A stretch of DNA of 64,000 bases from Bacillus sp. (in: firmicutes) (GTDB taxonomy: Bacteria > Bacillota > Bacilli > Bacillales > Cytobacillaceae). Below are positions 1-9,844 of this stretch, piece by piece; position 1 is the first letter of the stretch; each line of letters starts with the position of its first letter. The stretch covers positions 62,001-126,000 of the forward strand of contig JAPSKD010000001.1 of the NCBI GenBank assembly GCA_031177865.1, read 5' to 3'. The position numbers and the translations under genes were made by a program. The notes beneath the pieces were generated by a model, which saw nothing but the letters and a program-made list of their open reading frames with translations, was not told the origin of the DNA and did not search any database.

Positions 1-1
1 G

Positions 2-1246
2 TTACCGGGTAGTGGCATGATTTCTGATTACACCATGCCAGCACTTGGACGATTTTGGTCTATTTTTTCGTTGCTTAGTGGATATGTACTTTTGATTGCA
101 GCGGATGGGGGTACCCAATTAGTAATGGGTGGTTTGTCCATGGAATCATTAATTGGAATTCCTCAGCCAATCGTGACTGCAGCGTTATTTTTGTTTGTCA
201 TTCTTGTTAATTTAAGGGGAGTTGAGTTTTACGGAAAGACAGAAGCAGTGATAACAGTTGTGATGATGATTGTGTTTGCGATTCTTTCTATTTTAGGAAT
301 TTCTCGCGTTGGTGAAACCATGGGAGCCATTCCGATAAATGCGGATCTGCCGTTTCTTCCGGAGGGTGGTTGGGCTACTGTATTTGGGACTGTAGGCGTC
401 GCCATCTGGTTTTTCATTGGTTTTGAATTCGCCGTACCCATGGCAGAAGAGAATAAGAAACCATATAAGAATCTCCCATATGCTTTAATTATTGGCTTAC
501 TATCCATCTATATAATTGATATTATTTTCTCGGCGGCTACTGTAAGATATACGTCCTTAGATGTGTTGCTTACATCTCCAATTCCGCACGTAGAGGGAGC
601 GCGTGCGATGTTGGGCACGGCTGGGTTTATCACAATTTCACTGCTTACGGTTGCGGCATCGCTTACAACAGCCAATGCTTATGCAGCAGCACTTCCTAGA
701 ATGCTTTATGGTATGGCAAGAGAAAATTTAGTACCGTCATTGTTTGCGAAAATACACCCAAAATACAGGACGCCATGGAACGGAATCTTTTTCACTGGTT
801 TCCTGATGTTTATTACTTTTATTTACATCACCATAAATGGCGCTGATGTAAATATGGTGCTTACCTTTATTATGACAGCATGTATTACCTGGATGATTTC
901 TTACGCTATTGCAATGTTGGACGTCTTAATTCTACGAAAAAAATATCCAGATTATCCAAGATTGTGGAAGGCACCGTTTGCCTGGATTACGTTACCAATC
1001 GGTATAATAGGTGTGATCTATGCAATATGGACGCTACAACCTTACTGGTTAAATGCAGTAATCGCAATGGCGGTTGTGGCCACATACGGCATATTATGGC
1101 TGAAGTATAAAAAGATCCCAATATTTGAGAGAACCCCTCTTGAAGATGTTACAAAAGAAATTCAAACTCGTTCTGAGTATCTGCCGGTATGGGATGAAGC
1201 AGTGACGGAATGGTTAGATAAGAGAGCAAAACAATTCCCAAGTTAA
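2..1246 (+). CDS. APC-family amino acid permease, 5' truncated by window edge
   Basis: Reading frame is open from base 2 (LPGSGMISDYTMPALGRFW...), multi-TM APC-type sequence; the ORF-track Met at 17 is internal. Confidence 0.85.
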   Translation, partial: LPGSGMISDYTMPALGRFWSIFSLLSGYVLLIAADGGTQLVMGGLSMESLIGIPQPIVTAALFLFVILVNLRGVEFYGKTEAVITVVMMIVFAILSILGISRVGETMGAIPINADLPFLPEGGWATVFGTVGVAIWFFIGFEFAVPMAEENKKPYKNLPYALIIGLLSIYIIDIIFSAATVRYTSLDVLLTSPIPHVEGARAMLGTAGFITISLLTVAASLTTANAYAAALPRMLYGMARENLVPSLFAKIHPKYRTPWNGIFFTGFLMFITFIYITINGADVNMVLTFIMTACITWMISYAIAMLDVLILRKKYPDYPRLWKAPFAWITLPIGIIGVIYAIWTLQPYWLNAVIAMAVVATYGILWLKYKKIPIFERTPLEDVTKEIQTRSEYLPVWDEAVTEWLDKRAKQFPS

Positions 1247-1261
1247 TGTTTTGTACATTAT

Positions 1262-1906
1262 GTGATTGATGAGATAGAGAGGAGACTTTATATAAAAACC
1301 ATTAATTTAGTGAAAAGAAAAAGCAAAGATTATGAGATGGGGATATTGAATCGTCGTGCAAATGAAAAATTGAATTATGTTATAAGTACTTATGCAGGTG
1401 CATTAAGAGGTTACTGGAGAACAGAAGATAATGGTTTTCTTTATAAAAGAATTTCTTTTAATGATTTATATCATCTGAAAGAACTGAAAATGAGCTATAT
1501 TTTAAAAGATAGACTATTCGCACGTAGTTATGACTTAGTAATCGAGTATGAGGTTCCTGCAATTTTTAATGAACAATTGAAATTCGGATTACGTTATTTA
1601 GGACGTAACAAAATTAATGGTGCAAAGTTTGTTGTGTTACTCGGAAATCAAGACGTCGGTCCTATATTGGAGAAACTTAATAATCCATTAATCCATGATA
1701 GGTTAGTAAAATTAGATCTAATAGACTTAAATGTAGAATATTCACCTCAAGAAAAAAAGTGGTATGTACTAACTGATAGTTTAATTGGTTCATCTACTTG
1801 GAATTTAATTCCCCCTGCTTTACAGGTTATAAAACCTACAGAAAAAGAATGTGTAATGATGATTGAATTGTTTGAACTGATTGCCGATGCGTTGCGAAAT
1901 GATTAA
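1262..1906 (+). CDS. hypothetical protein, 214 aa
   Basis: Intact ORF after the permease; start codon uncertain (GTG at 1262). Confidence 0.55.
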   Translation: MIDEIERRLYIKTINLVKRKSKDYEMGILNRRANEKLNYVISTYAGALRGYWRTEDNGFLYKRISFNDLYHLKELKMSYILKDRLFARSYDLVIEYEVPAIFNEQLKFGLRYLGRNKINGAKFVVLLGNQDVGPILEKLNNPLIHDRLVKLDLIDLNVEYSPQEKKWYVLTDSLIGSSTWNLIPPALQVIKPTEKECVMMIELFELIADALRND

Positions 1907-1922
1907 ATATTCCTGCTTTTCG

Positions 1923-1954
1923 ACCTGTGGATAAGGTTATCACAGGTTTTTTTG
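1923..1954 (+). terminator. Rho-independent terminator
   Basis: ACCTGTG-gataaggttat-CACAGGT followed by T-run. Confidence 0.75.
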
Positions 1955-2275
1955 TTTAATATAAATCCATTTTTAATCCATTTTTTAAGCAGCATTTTAT
2001 TCATAGTTAGTATATAGATGATATGAATGGGACTTTTTTTGTAATTATTGGAAGGAAAAAAATAGATACCATATGAGGCAAACATATATCATTACGTTAA
2101 AAATGCTGAACTATGAACCAGCATACTTTGTTTCAATATTTTTAGGATATCAGAATTGAAAAATAGCCCTTTCGACCTCTGTTTTGGATTTATTTTTGTG
2201 TCTTTTGAATCATAAAAATTAAGCTCCTAACTGGTAAAATTTACAATAAGAACATGTACCTTAGAGGAGAGGAAT

Positions 2276-2587
2276 ATGGAGCTTATAGACGAAATCAAGA
2301 GGAAAGTGCAACGCCGGAAATATTTAATGATGGTTAATATATTAGAAGGCTATCGTTCCAATATTAATCAGGCATTAAGCAGAATGGGCAATAGTAAACA
2401 GATTTATCGGTCTGCACACGGTTGTTATGCGTATCAATGGAAGGGGCAGACAAGAGATGCGTTTGAGGAAATTGCAGCGGAGATCAATAGTACGGGGAAC
2501 AAAATCAATCATCAGGGCGAGCTGTTGATCAAAGAAATCAACAAAGAGATTCGAAGATTACTAGCTAAAGCGGAGGCCTTGCGATGA
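2276..2587 (+). CDS. YwqH-like DUF5082-type small protein (LXG toxin accessory type)
   Basis: Coiled 103 aa protein with W-K-G-x-x-x-D-x-F motif; overlaps the following ORF by 4 nt. Confidence 0.6.
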   Translation: MELIDEIKRKVQRRKYLMMVNILEGYRSNINQALSRMGNSKQIYRSAHGCYAYQWKGQTRDAFEEIAAEINSTGNKINHQGELLIKEINKEIRRLLAKAEALR

Positions 2588-2715
2588 GTGATATTAAAGT
2601 TAAGGCCGAGGAGTTAGAGGATTTTGCGAGTCAAATTGGAAAAGCAGAGCGGGAATGTGACGATGCTTTAGATGCGATTAATTGGCATTTTTCTTCCCTG
2701 CTTGCTGCTCATTGA
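2584..2715 (+). pseudogene. Truncated YwqI-like (DUF5344-type) protein
   Basis: MSDIKVKAEELEDFASQIGKAERECDDALDAINW then abrupt switch to unrelated sequence and stop (43 aa). Confidence 0.5.
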
Positions 2716-3103
2716 AGGGTTTGATTTAAAGGAAGATAAGAGAAAGATTTTTCCTGTCGATCAGCTCACAAATGTAAAACAGTACAGTCCGGAAAAACGA
2801 ATAAATGAGAAGAAGATTGAAGAAAAACTCAGGAAACAGGAAGAAGATATTAACTTTGTCCTTGAACTTGGTCCAATGGCAATCGCCCAGTTTAAAAAAT
2901 ACCATCCTTTAAAATTTACTCTTTCCTATATCGGTCCTTATCAAACGACAGCCATTCTAAAGACTTGTGTTGATGTTCATCATTCAGAAGAAGTAACCGA
3001 ACTAGCAAAATGGCTTCTTTTTCTAGGTGATGACATCAAGGTCAGGGAAATGCCAAGAGAAGTCTTAGTGTATTTACAAGAGAGATTATCCATCTACATC
3101 TGA
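2690..3103 (+). pseudogene. C-terminal remnant of a WYL-domain (YafY-like) transcriptional regulator
   Basis: LLIEGFDLKEDKRKIFPVDQLTNVK...ELAKWLLFLGDDIKVREMPREV resembles the WYL plus WYL C-terminal extension; no HTH N-terminus. Confidence 0.45.
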
Positions 3104-3353
3104 ATTTTTCGCATCTAAAACAGTAAAGTTCACAGAATTTCCAGCCTCAATACCAAACTTTTCGTTCAATTTCATTATGTTTGCTCCTAGTTACGTGAAG
3201 GATGAAGGTCGTTTTGAATCAGCTGGAACATACTAGTAATTATATTGATATGTAGAATACAAATTGATGAAATTTGGAGTATCACTTTATTTGAAGTAAC
3301 AACAAAAATCTATTAAAATAGAAATAAATACCAATACATAGGAGTGATACTAG

Positions 3354-3860
3354 ATGGCAAAAGTATGCTTTTTACTTGATAATGGCTATGAAGATTCAGA
3401 GATGAAGAATCCTTATGATGCAGTTAATGAAGCAGGTCACGAAACTGTTGTTGTTGGAATCGAAAAAGGTGCTGAACTTAAAGGGAAGAAAGGATCAGTA
3501 TCTTATACGGCTGACCTATCCATAAGTGAAGTAAATGCTCACGATTTTGATGCGGTTATTATTCCTGGTGGCTCTGCTCCAGAGGCACTGCGAGTAAATG
3601 ATGAAGTCGTACAATTTGTAAAACAAGCCAATGAACAAGGTAAAGTGATTGCTGGTATTTGTCATGGACCACAAGTCATGATTAGTGCGGATATCCTAAA
3701 AGGGGTAAGCGCAACTTCGTACATTGGAATCCGTGATGATTTGAAAAACGCTGGATCAACCTTCTTAGACCAAGAGGTAGTGGTTGATGGAAACATCATC
3801 ACCTCTCGTACACCTAAAGACGAGCCAGCTTTTATTAAAGAAATCTTAAATAAATTATAA
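3354..3860 (+). CDS. DJ-1/PfpI family protein (type 1 glutamine amidotransferase-like)
   Basis: AGICHGPQ nucleophile elbow, VIIPGG; RBS aggag upstream. Confidence 0.85.
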   Translation: MAKVCFLLDNGYEDSEMKNPYDAVNEAGHETVVVGIEKGAELKGKKGSVSYTADLSISEVNAHDFDAVIIPGGSAPEALRVNDEVVQFVKQANEQGKVIAGICHGPQVMISADILKGVSATSYIGIRDDLKNAGSTFLDQEVVVDGNIITSRTPKDEPAFIKEILNKL

Positions 3861-3993
3861 GAACGTTTATATTCTAAAGGTCTCTTCTCGTATGGGAAGG
3901 GGCTTTTTTTGCATGCTCGCAAAACTAGGTATTTTCATATTCTAGTCCTAGTCCGAATACAATGTAGCAATTACTTATAAGGGGAGTGAGGAA

Positions 3994-5316
3994 TTGAAAG
4001 CGATAACAAATTTCTTTGTTCGACTCGTTCAGCGGTTTCTTCCAGATGCCTTTATTTTTGCGATTATTCTTACGTTTTTAGTGTTTATTATTGGCGTTTT
4101 GTTTACAGAAAGCGGACCTGTCGAAATGGTTACTCATTGGGGAACAGGATTTTGGGATTTACTCGCCTTCACCATGCAAATGTCTCTCGTTGTGGTAACG
4201 GGTTATGTATTAGCGAATGCACCAGTTATCAAGAATTTTCTAGCTAGATTAAGTAATTTGGCGAAAACACCAGCGCATGCCGTTATGCTTGTCACGTTTG
4301 TATCTGCCATTGCTTGTTTAATTAATTATGGTTTCGGATTAGTGGTTGGAGCTCTATTTGCCATCCATGTGGCTAGGCAAGTCCCATCAGCAGATTTTCG
4401 TATTTTAGTAGCTGGGGCATATAGTGGATTTTTAGTTTGGCATGGCGGATTCTCAGCATCGATTCCATTGACGGTGGCAACCTCTGGTCACTTTTTAGAA
4501 GAAAAAATGGGAGTCATTCCAGTAAGTGAAACTCTTTTTAGTCCAGCGAATCTCTTTATTGTGGCAGCACTCGTAATCACATTACCTATATTTAATCGAT
4601 TCTTAATGAAAAACTCAAATACACTGGAGCAAGATCGTTCCAGCTGGAAGCTACCAGATGATACGTCATCAACTACTGAATCAATCTATCCATCCACACC
4701 AGCTGAAAAAATTGAAAACAGTGTGATTGTTTCGATGCTGATTGGTATCATGGGTTTGGCCTTTATCGTCTATCATTTTGTTACCAAGGGTTTCGATTTG
4801 AATATTAATATCGTAAACTTTATTTTCTTATTCTTAGGTATCATGTTGCATAAAACACCGAAACAATTCTTAAACACGGTCACGAACGGAGTCAAAAATG
4901 CAGGGGGAATCATCATTCAATTCCCGTTCTATGCTGGGATCATGGGGATGGTTACGTTATCTGGCCTTTCTCAGGAAATGGCTTTATGGTTCGTCTCATT
5001 TGCAAATGCTCACACTCTACCATTCTTTTCGTTTCTCAGTGGCGGGCTAATCAACGTATTTGTACCATCCGGTGGTGGTCAGTGGGCCGTGCAAGGACCA
5101 ATTATGATTGAAGCGGCGGCTGCTATTAATGCAGATCTTGCAAAAACGGCAGTGGGTGTTGCATGGGGAGATGCCTGGACGAATATGATTCAACCATTCT
5201 GGGCCTTGCCGGCTTTAGCGATTGCAGGTCTGCATATTCGCGATATCATGGGATTCTGTGTCATGATTCTCTTTTATAGCTTCATTCCGATTTCAATCGG
5301 TCTATTATTGTTATAA
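3994..5316 (+). CDS. atoE: Short-chain fatty acid transporter, AtoE family (TTG start)
   Basis: 440 aa multi-TM; FFVRLVQRFLPDAFIFAI N-terminus and FVPSGGGQWAVQGP motif typical of AtoE. Confidence 0.85.
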   Translation: MKAITNFFVRLVQRFLPDAFIFAIILTFLVFIIGVLFTESGPVEMVTHWGTGFWDLLAFTMQMSLVVVTGYVLANAPVIKNFLARLSNLAKTPAHAVMLVTFVSAIACLINYGFGLVVGALFAIHVARQVPSADFRILVAGAYSGFLVWHGGFSASIPLTVATSGHFLEEKMGVIPVSETLFSPANLFIVAALVITLPIFNRFLMKNSNTLEQDRSSWKLPDDTSSTTESIYPSTPAEKIENSVIVSMLIGIMGLAFIVYHFVTKGFDLNINIVNFIFLFLGIMLHKTPKQFLNTVTNGVKNAGGIIIQFPFYAGIMGMVTLSGLSQEMALWFVSFANAHTLPFFSFLSGGLINVFVPSGGGQWAVQGPIMIEAAAAINADLAKTAVGVAWGDAWTNMIQPFWALPALAIAGLHIRDIMGFCVMILFYSFIPISIGLLLL

Positions 5317-5628
5317 AATAGAGGCAAACGGACATATCCGTTTGCCTTTCTGAAGATTGGGGGACTTTTATGAGAAACAAGAAACTAGGAAGGTTAGTTT
5401 TATCAATTGTTTTTGCCTTGCTTTTAGTTGGATGTGCCTCTAATAAAACACCAGTCTTAAAAGGTGCTTATCAAAGCGAACATGTAAATGGATATATTGT
5501 TCAAATGACATTTCAACCTGAAAATCATAGTTTTGTTGAATACATTGATAATAGAGAAGTAGATAAGGGAACCTATGAAGAAATAGAAACTGGTTTATAT
5601 AAAATGAACGTTGAACTACAAGAATTTG
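5199..5628 (+). repeat. Left copy of ~430 bp direct repeat flanking the IclR island
   Basis: Matches 18261-18691 at roughly 90% by eye (atoE 3' end + terminator + lipoprotein 5' part). Confidence 0.85.
5321..5353 (+). terminator. Rho-independent terminator
   Basis: AGGCAAACGGA-catat-TCCGTTTGCCTTT inverted repeat after atoE. Confidence 0.8.
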
Positions 5629-5702
5629 CTTTTCCAAAACGGACCCGATTGCAAAAATACACCGTTGATAATCCGAACTTAACCGCCATCGACATTAGTT
5701 AA
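5370..5702 (+). pseudogene. Small lipoprotein, left paralog with replaced C-terminus (chimeric)
   Basis: Lipobox LLVGCAS; same as 18433-18843 until LQEF, then unrelated tail. Confidence 0.6.
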
Positions 5703-5940
5703 AAGAGTTACCGAAAATAACACCACTTCAATTTTAAAAGTATCAACTGCAGATAGCCGAGTTACTTTATTAAAATATGTAGTACCAACCGAATAATTAT
5801 ATTTAAATAGCTATTGTAACTTGACTAATATAATATTCTAAAAAATTAGAATTTACTGTTGACATAGTAAATATATTGTATGTATATTGTTGTTAGTAGT
5901 AAATTACATTTAAATACAGAAATGAAGTTTTTATTTTTTT

Positions 5941-5977
5941 TGTTCGATAAATGAACATGGTGATCGATAAATGAACA
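5941..5977. promoter_or_regulatory. Tandem operator-like sites upstream of iclR
   Basis: TGTTCGATAAATGAACA (5941-5957) and TGATCGATAAATGAACA (5961-5977), 20-bp repeat spacing. Confidence 0.65.
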
Positions 5978-6049
5978 AATTTGTTTTTTCTTAAATGCTT
6001 TACTTTTTAATGTTTTAATTTAATAACTAAAGATAGATTGTAGAAACGA

Positions 6050-6832
6050 GTGATAATCATGGACGATCAGTACATATTGAAAACCCTCTCAAATGCGATT
6101 GATGTTTTAGAGTTGTTTGAAGACGAAGTATCTCTAACCCCCAAAGACATAGAAAATAAAATGAAAATGAACAGAACAAATTTATATCGAATTTTATATA
6201 CACTTAGACATCGTGGCTTATTGGATCTAGATCCACAGAGTGGTGAATACAGAATTGGCATGAAGGCTGTTCATCTTACTGCCCTTTCTCTAAAAAGGCT
6301 AGATGTTAAAACAATTAGCCGTCCATATCTTCTTAAACTGGGAGAGATGTTGGGTGAATCGATTCATTTGGTGAAGAAAAATAATAATTTTGCGATGTTT
6401 ATAGATAAAATTGAAGCGGCTGAAGAAGTGAATATGGGTTCTTACATAGGTTGGACAGCACCTTTATATTGTACAGCTTCTGGAAAACTATTAATGAGTT
6501 ACAAATCAGATGAATGGATAAAAAATTATATACAAGGCATCAATCCAAAAAAGTATACAGATAAAACACTTACAGAATTCCCCCATTTATTACATAATAT
6601 CAAACAAATCCGCCATAATGGATATTCTTCTGATGAAGAAGAAATGGTAGAAGGTTTAACATGCTTTGCGGTACCAATTCTAGGACATAAAAACAATGTT
6701 CTTGCTGCTATCAGTGTATCCGGAGCCACAACAAAAATGAATAAAAGAAAAAAAGAGTTCTTGAAACAAATAGAAAAGACCGCTGCTGAAATTTCACATG
6801 CAATCAAATTAACACCTGAAGGAGTATTCTAA
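6050..6832 (+). CDS. IclR family transcriptional regulator
   Basis: N-terminal wHTH plus IclR effector domain (LGESIHLVKKNN...YCTASGKLLMS...EGLTCFAVPI). Confidence 0.9.
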   Translation: MIIMDDQYILKTLSNAIDVLELFEDEVSLTPKDIENKMKMNRTNLYRILYTLRHRGLLDLDPQSGEYRIGMKAVHLTALSLKRLDVKTISRPYLLKLGEMLGESIHLVKKNNNFAMFIDKIEAAEEVNMGSYIGWTAPLYCTASGKLLMSYKSDEWIKNYIQGINPKKYTDKTLTEFPHLLHNIKQIRHNGYSSDEEEMVEGLTCFAVPILGHKNNVLAAISVSGATTKMNKRKKEFLKQIEKTAAEISHAIKLTPEGVF

Positions 6833-6921
6833 TTTTTTAGGGCATACCAGAGGTTCATTCCAAAGAACCTCTGTATACGGCCAAAGCCGATTAATAGACT
6901 TATAAATTAAAAGGAGGAAAA

Positions 6922-7956
6922 TTGATGAAAAGTACCCATGTACTAAGAAAGTCTTTTTATTTGATCCTTGTCCTGACGTTTTTACTGGCTGGTTGTAGCA
7001 GTGGTTCAAAGAATACAGGGAGCGAAAGTTCAAGCAGCGGTGATAGTGGATCAGAGGTAGTGGAGCTTCGTTTAGGTCATATTGCAACTGAAACAAATCC
7101 GTATCATTTACTCGCGCAAGAATTTAAAAAATTGGTTGAAGAAAGAACCGATGGTAAAGTACAAATAAAACTTTTTCCAAATGGCCAACTTGGACAAGAG
7201 AGGGAATTAATCGAGGCGTTAACATTTGGAAACCTAGATTTAGCTGTAATCACAAGTTCGCCAGTTTCAAACTTTGTTCCTGAGTTCGGTGTCCTTGATA
7301 TTCCATATCTCTTTGAGGATTGGGAACATGTAGAAAGATTTATAGATGCTGATGTCTCAAAAAAATTATTAAAAGAAACTGAAAAAGTTGGTATTGAGAC
7401 ATTTGCTTTCGTCCCTAGGGGATTTAGAAGTGTAACAAATAACGACCATCCTGTTAAAACACCGGAAGATATGAAAGGGCTTACACTACGAGTGATTGAA
7501 AGTGAGGTATACCTAGAAACAATCAATGAGCTAGGTGCAACAGCAACAGGTATGCCTTGGAGTGATGCTTATACTGCAATGCAGCAAGGAGCCATTGATG
7601 GACAGGAAAATGATTATTCCATCAATTACACTCAAAATGTTTTTGAAGTACAGAAATACCTTTCTTTAACAGAACATATTTTTGCAATCAACACGCTAAT
7701 GGGAAGCCAACAAAATCTTAAAAAGTTACCAGAAGATGTTCAAAAGATTATTGCTGAGTCAGCTGTTGAAGCTGCCGAAAAAATAGCAGAACATAACCTC
7801 ACTGAAGCTGATGTACTACGTAAGGCACTTGAGGATGAAGGGATGGTCATTAACGAGGTTGATAAAGAAGCATTTATGAAATCCGTTCCTAAAACACAGG
7901 AAAAATTCAGTAAAAAGTTTGGGGAAGAATATTTTAACGAAATCAAAGGTTTATAA
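6922..7956 (+). CDS. dctP: TRAP transporter substrate-binding lipoprotein, DctP family
   Basis: Lipobox LLAGCSS; DctP-type sequence (MKGLTLRVIESEVYLETINELGATATGMPWSDAYTAMQQGAIDGQEN). Confidence 0.92.
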   Translation: MMKSTHVLRKSFYLILVLTFLLAGCSSGSKNTGSESSSSGDSGSEVVELRLGHIATETNPYHLLAQEFKKLVEERTDGKVQIKLFPNGQLGQERELIEALTFGNLDLAVITSSPVSNFVPEFGVLDIPYLFEDWEHVERFIDADVSKKLLKETEKVGIETFAFVPRGFRSVTNNDHPVKTPEDMKGLTLRVIESEVYLETINELGATATGMPWSDAYTAMQQGAIDGQENDYSINYTQNVFEVQKYLSLTEHIFAINTLMGSQQNLKKLPEDVQKIIAESAVEAAEKIAEHNLTEADVLRKALEDEGMVINEVDKEAFMKSVPKTQEKFSKKFGEEYFNEIKGL

Positions 7957-7970
7957 AACAATTTAGTGGG

Positions 7971-8522
7971 GTGTCATTCGTTATTACACTCCACTTTTAT
8001 TCTCACAAAACTTTAAAGGAAGCGGGGTATAGAATTTTGCGAATACTAGATCAGATTAATTTTTGGATAAATAAAGTATGCACTTATATAATTGGTTTTT
8101 TGCTTACTGTTATTACAGTGGTTTTGTTTATTCAAGTTGTTGCTAGATATGTTTTCAGTACAGGCACATTTTGGTCAGATGAATTAGCAAGGTATTCAAT
8201 GGTTTGGCTCGTTCTAGTTGGTGCGGCCGTTGCAGTACGTGAAAAATCATTAATGAATGTTGATGTTCTTGAAAGTTTATTTCCAAAATCAAGAGTGATT
8301 CTAAATATCTTTCAATCAATCACTATTTTAGTTTATTCTGCATTTATCTTATACATTGGATTTGGCACACTCGAACTTGTATCTGCACAAAGATCTCCTA
8401 ATATGGGATTATCGATGAGTTTTGTTTACGCTGCACTCCCGGTAGCAGCTGTCCTATTAATTTTACATGCTATCGTTAATTTGTTTTATAGAAAGGACCG
8501 CAGAGAGGAAGTGAAAGAATGA
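7971..8522 (+). CDS. dctQ: TRAP transporter small permease, DctQ family (start uncertain)
   Basis: RYVFSTGTFWSDELARYSMVWLVLVGAAVAVREKSLMNVD. Confidence 0.9.
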   Translation: MSFVITLHFYSHKTLKEAGYRILRILDQINFWINKVCTYIIGFLLTVITVVLFIQVVARYVFSTGTFWSDELARYSMVWLVLVGAAVAVREKSLMNVDVLESLFPKSRVILNIFQSITILVYSAFILYIGFGTLELVSAQRSPNMGLSMSFVYAALPVAAVLLILHAIVNLFYRKDRREEVKE

Positions 8523-9781
8523 TCCTTTACTTAGTTTTAGCTTTAGTCTTCATGGCTATGGGTGCTTCAATTGCAATAACAATCGGTCTTGTTTCCATTC
8601 TCTATATTTTCTTCAATGACATACCTATTAATATTATTACTCAAAAACTTATAACTGGTGTTGATGTTTCAGCCCTTCTCGCTATTCCATTATTTATTTT
8701 AGCGGGGGATATTATGGGAAAAGGCGGATTAGCTCAACGGATAATCCGATTAGCAAGCTCCTTAATAGGAAGGGTAAGCGGAGGATTAGGGATTATTACC
8801 GTTATAGCATGTATGTTTTTTGCGGCAATATCCGGAAGTGGGGTAGCAACAGCAGCTGCACTTGGAAGCTTGATGATTCCATCCATGATAAATAAGGGCT
8901 ATGATAAAGGTTTTGCTAGCTCAATCGTTGCAACAGCTAGTCCTTTAGGAGTTATTATCCCTCCGAGTATTTCATTTATTATTTATGCTAACTTAACAGG
9001 TGCATCAGTTTCCGACTTATATAAGGCTGGTTTACCTGCAGGTCTATTTGTTGGAATAGCATTAATTCTATTATTTTACTTCTTAGCTAAGAAACAAGGG
9101 ATAAAAGCTGATCATGACCCATTTAATTCAAAGGAGTTTTTCTCAGCATTAAAAGAATCGATTTGGGCTTTAGGTACACCATTTATATTAGTAGGCGGTG
9201 TTTTTGGTGGTATTTTTACCCCTACTGAGTCTGCTGCAGTTGCCGTTATTTACGCTTTGTTTGTTGCAATCTTTATCTACAAAGATTTGAAATGGAAGGA
9301 TTTATTTCCTTTACTTGTAGGGTCAGCCAAAATGACAGCGAATATTATGTTTATCATTACTAATGCCTCCTTGCTTGCATGGGTACTAACCTCTGAAGGA
9401 ATTCCGCAGGCTTTAGTTACTAGTTTAATAGGGATTACCGAAAACCCAATTGCATTATTACTGATTATTAATTTGATTATTTTAATAGTTGGAACGTTTA
9501 TGGAGACCTCTGCAATTCTTGTCATATTAGTCCCGTTGTTCCTTCCAGTTGTCACAAGCCTTGGCATGGATCCTGTACACTTCGGAATTATTGTCACAAT
9601 TAATACGGCTATAGGACTTGTAACACCACCATTTGGGGTTTGTTTATTTACAGCAGCAAGCGTTGGAAAAGTCGCTATACATAAACTTTCTAAACATGTA
9701 GTTTTACCTATTATCGTAATGATAATTGTATTACTATTTATTACTTTCGTACCAGATTCTGTTATGTTTATGGTTGAATAA
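8519..9781 (+). CDS. dctM: TRAP transporter large permease, DctM family
   Basis: 12-TM-like 420 aa, overlaps dctQ by 4 nt; GSGVATAAALGSLMIPSM, IIPPSISFIIYA. Confidence 0.93.
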   Translation: MILYLVLALVFMAMGASIAITIGLVSILYIFFNDIPINIITQKLITGVDVSALLAIPLFILAGDIMGKGGLAQRIIRLASSLIGRVSGGLGIITVIACMFFAAISGSGVATAAALGSLMIPSMINKGYDKGFASSIVATASPLGVIIPPSISFIIYANLTGASVSDLYKAGLPAGLFVGIALILLFYFLAKKQGIKADHDPFNSKEFFSALKESIWALGTPFILVGGVFGGIFTPTESAAVAVIYALFVAIFIYKDLKWKDLFPLLVGSAKMTANIMFIITNASLLAWVLTSEGIPQALVTSLIGITENPIALLLIINLIILIVGTFMETSAILVILVPLFLPVVTSLGMDPVHFGIIVTINTAIGLVTPPFGVCLFTAASVGKVAIHKLSKHVVLPIIVMIIVLLFITFVPDSVMFMVE

Positions 9782-9844
9782 AAATTGTACGATAATGAAA
9801 AATTACTCTGATTCAATATTAGAGACATATTAATGGAGGTTAAT

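Noticed and set aside
880-1110. 76-aa plus-strand ORF with Cys-rich sequence
   Set aside because: Out-of-frame overlap inside the clear APC permease CDS; no RBS support
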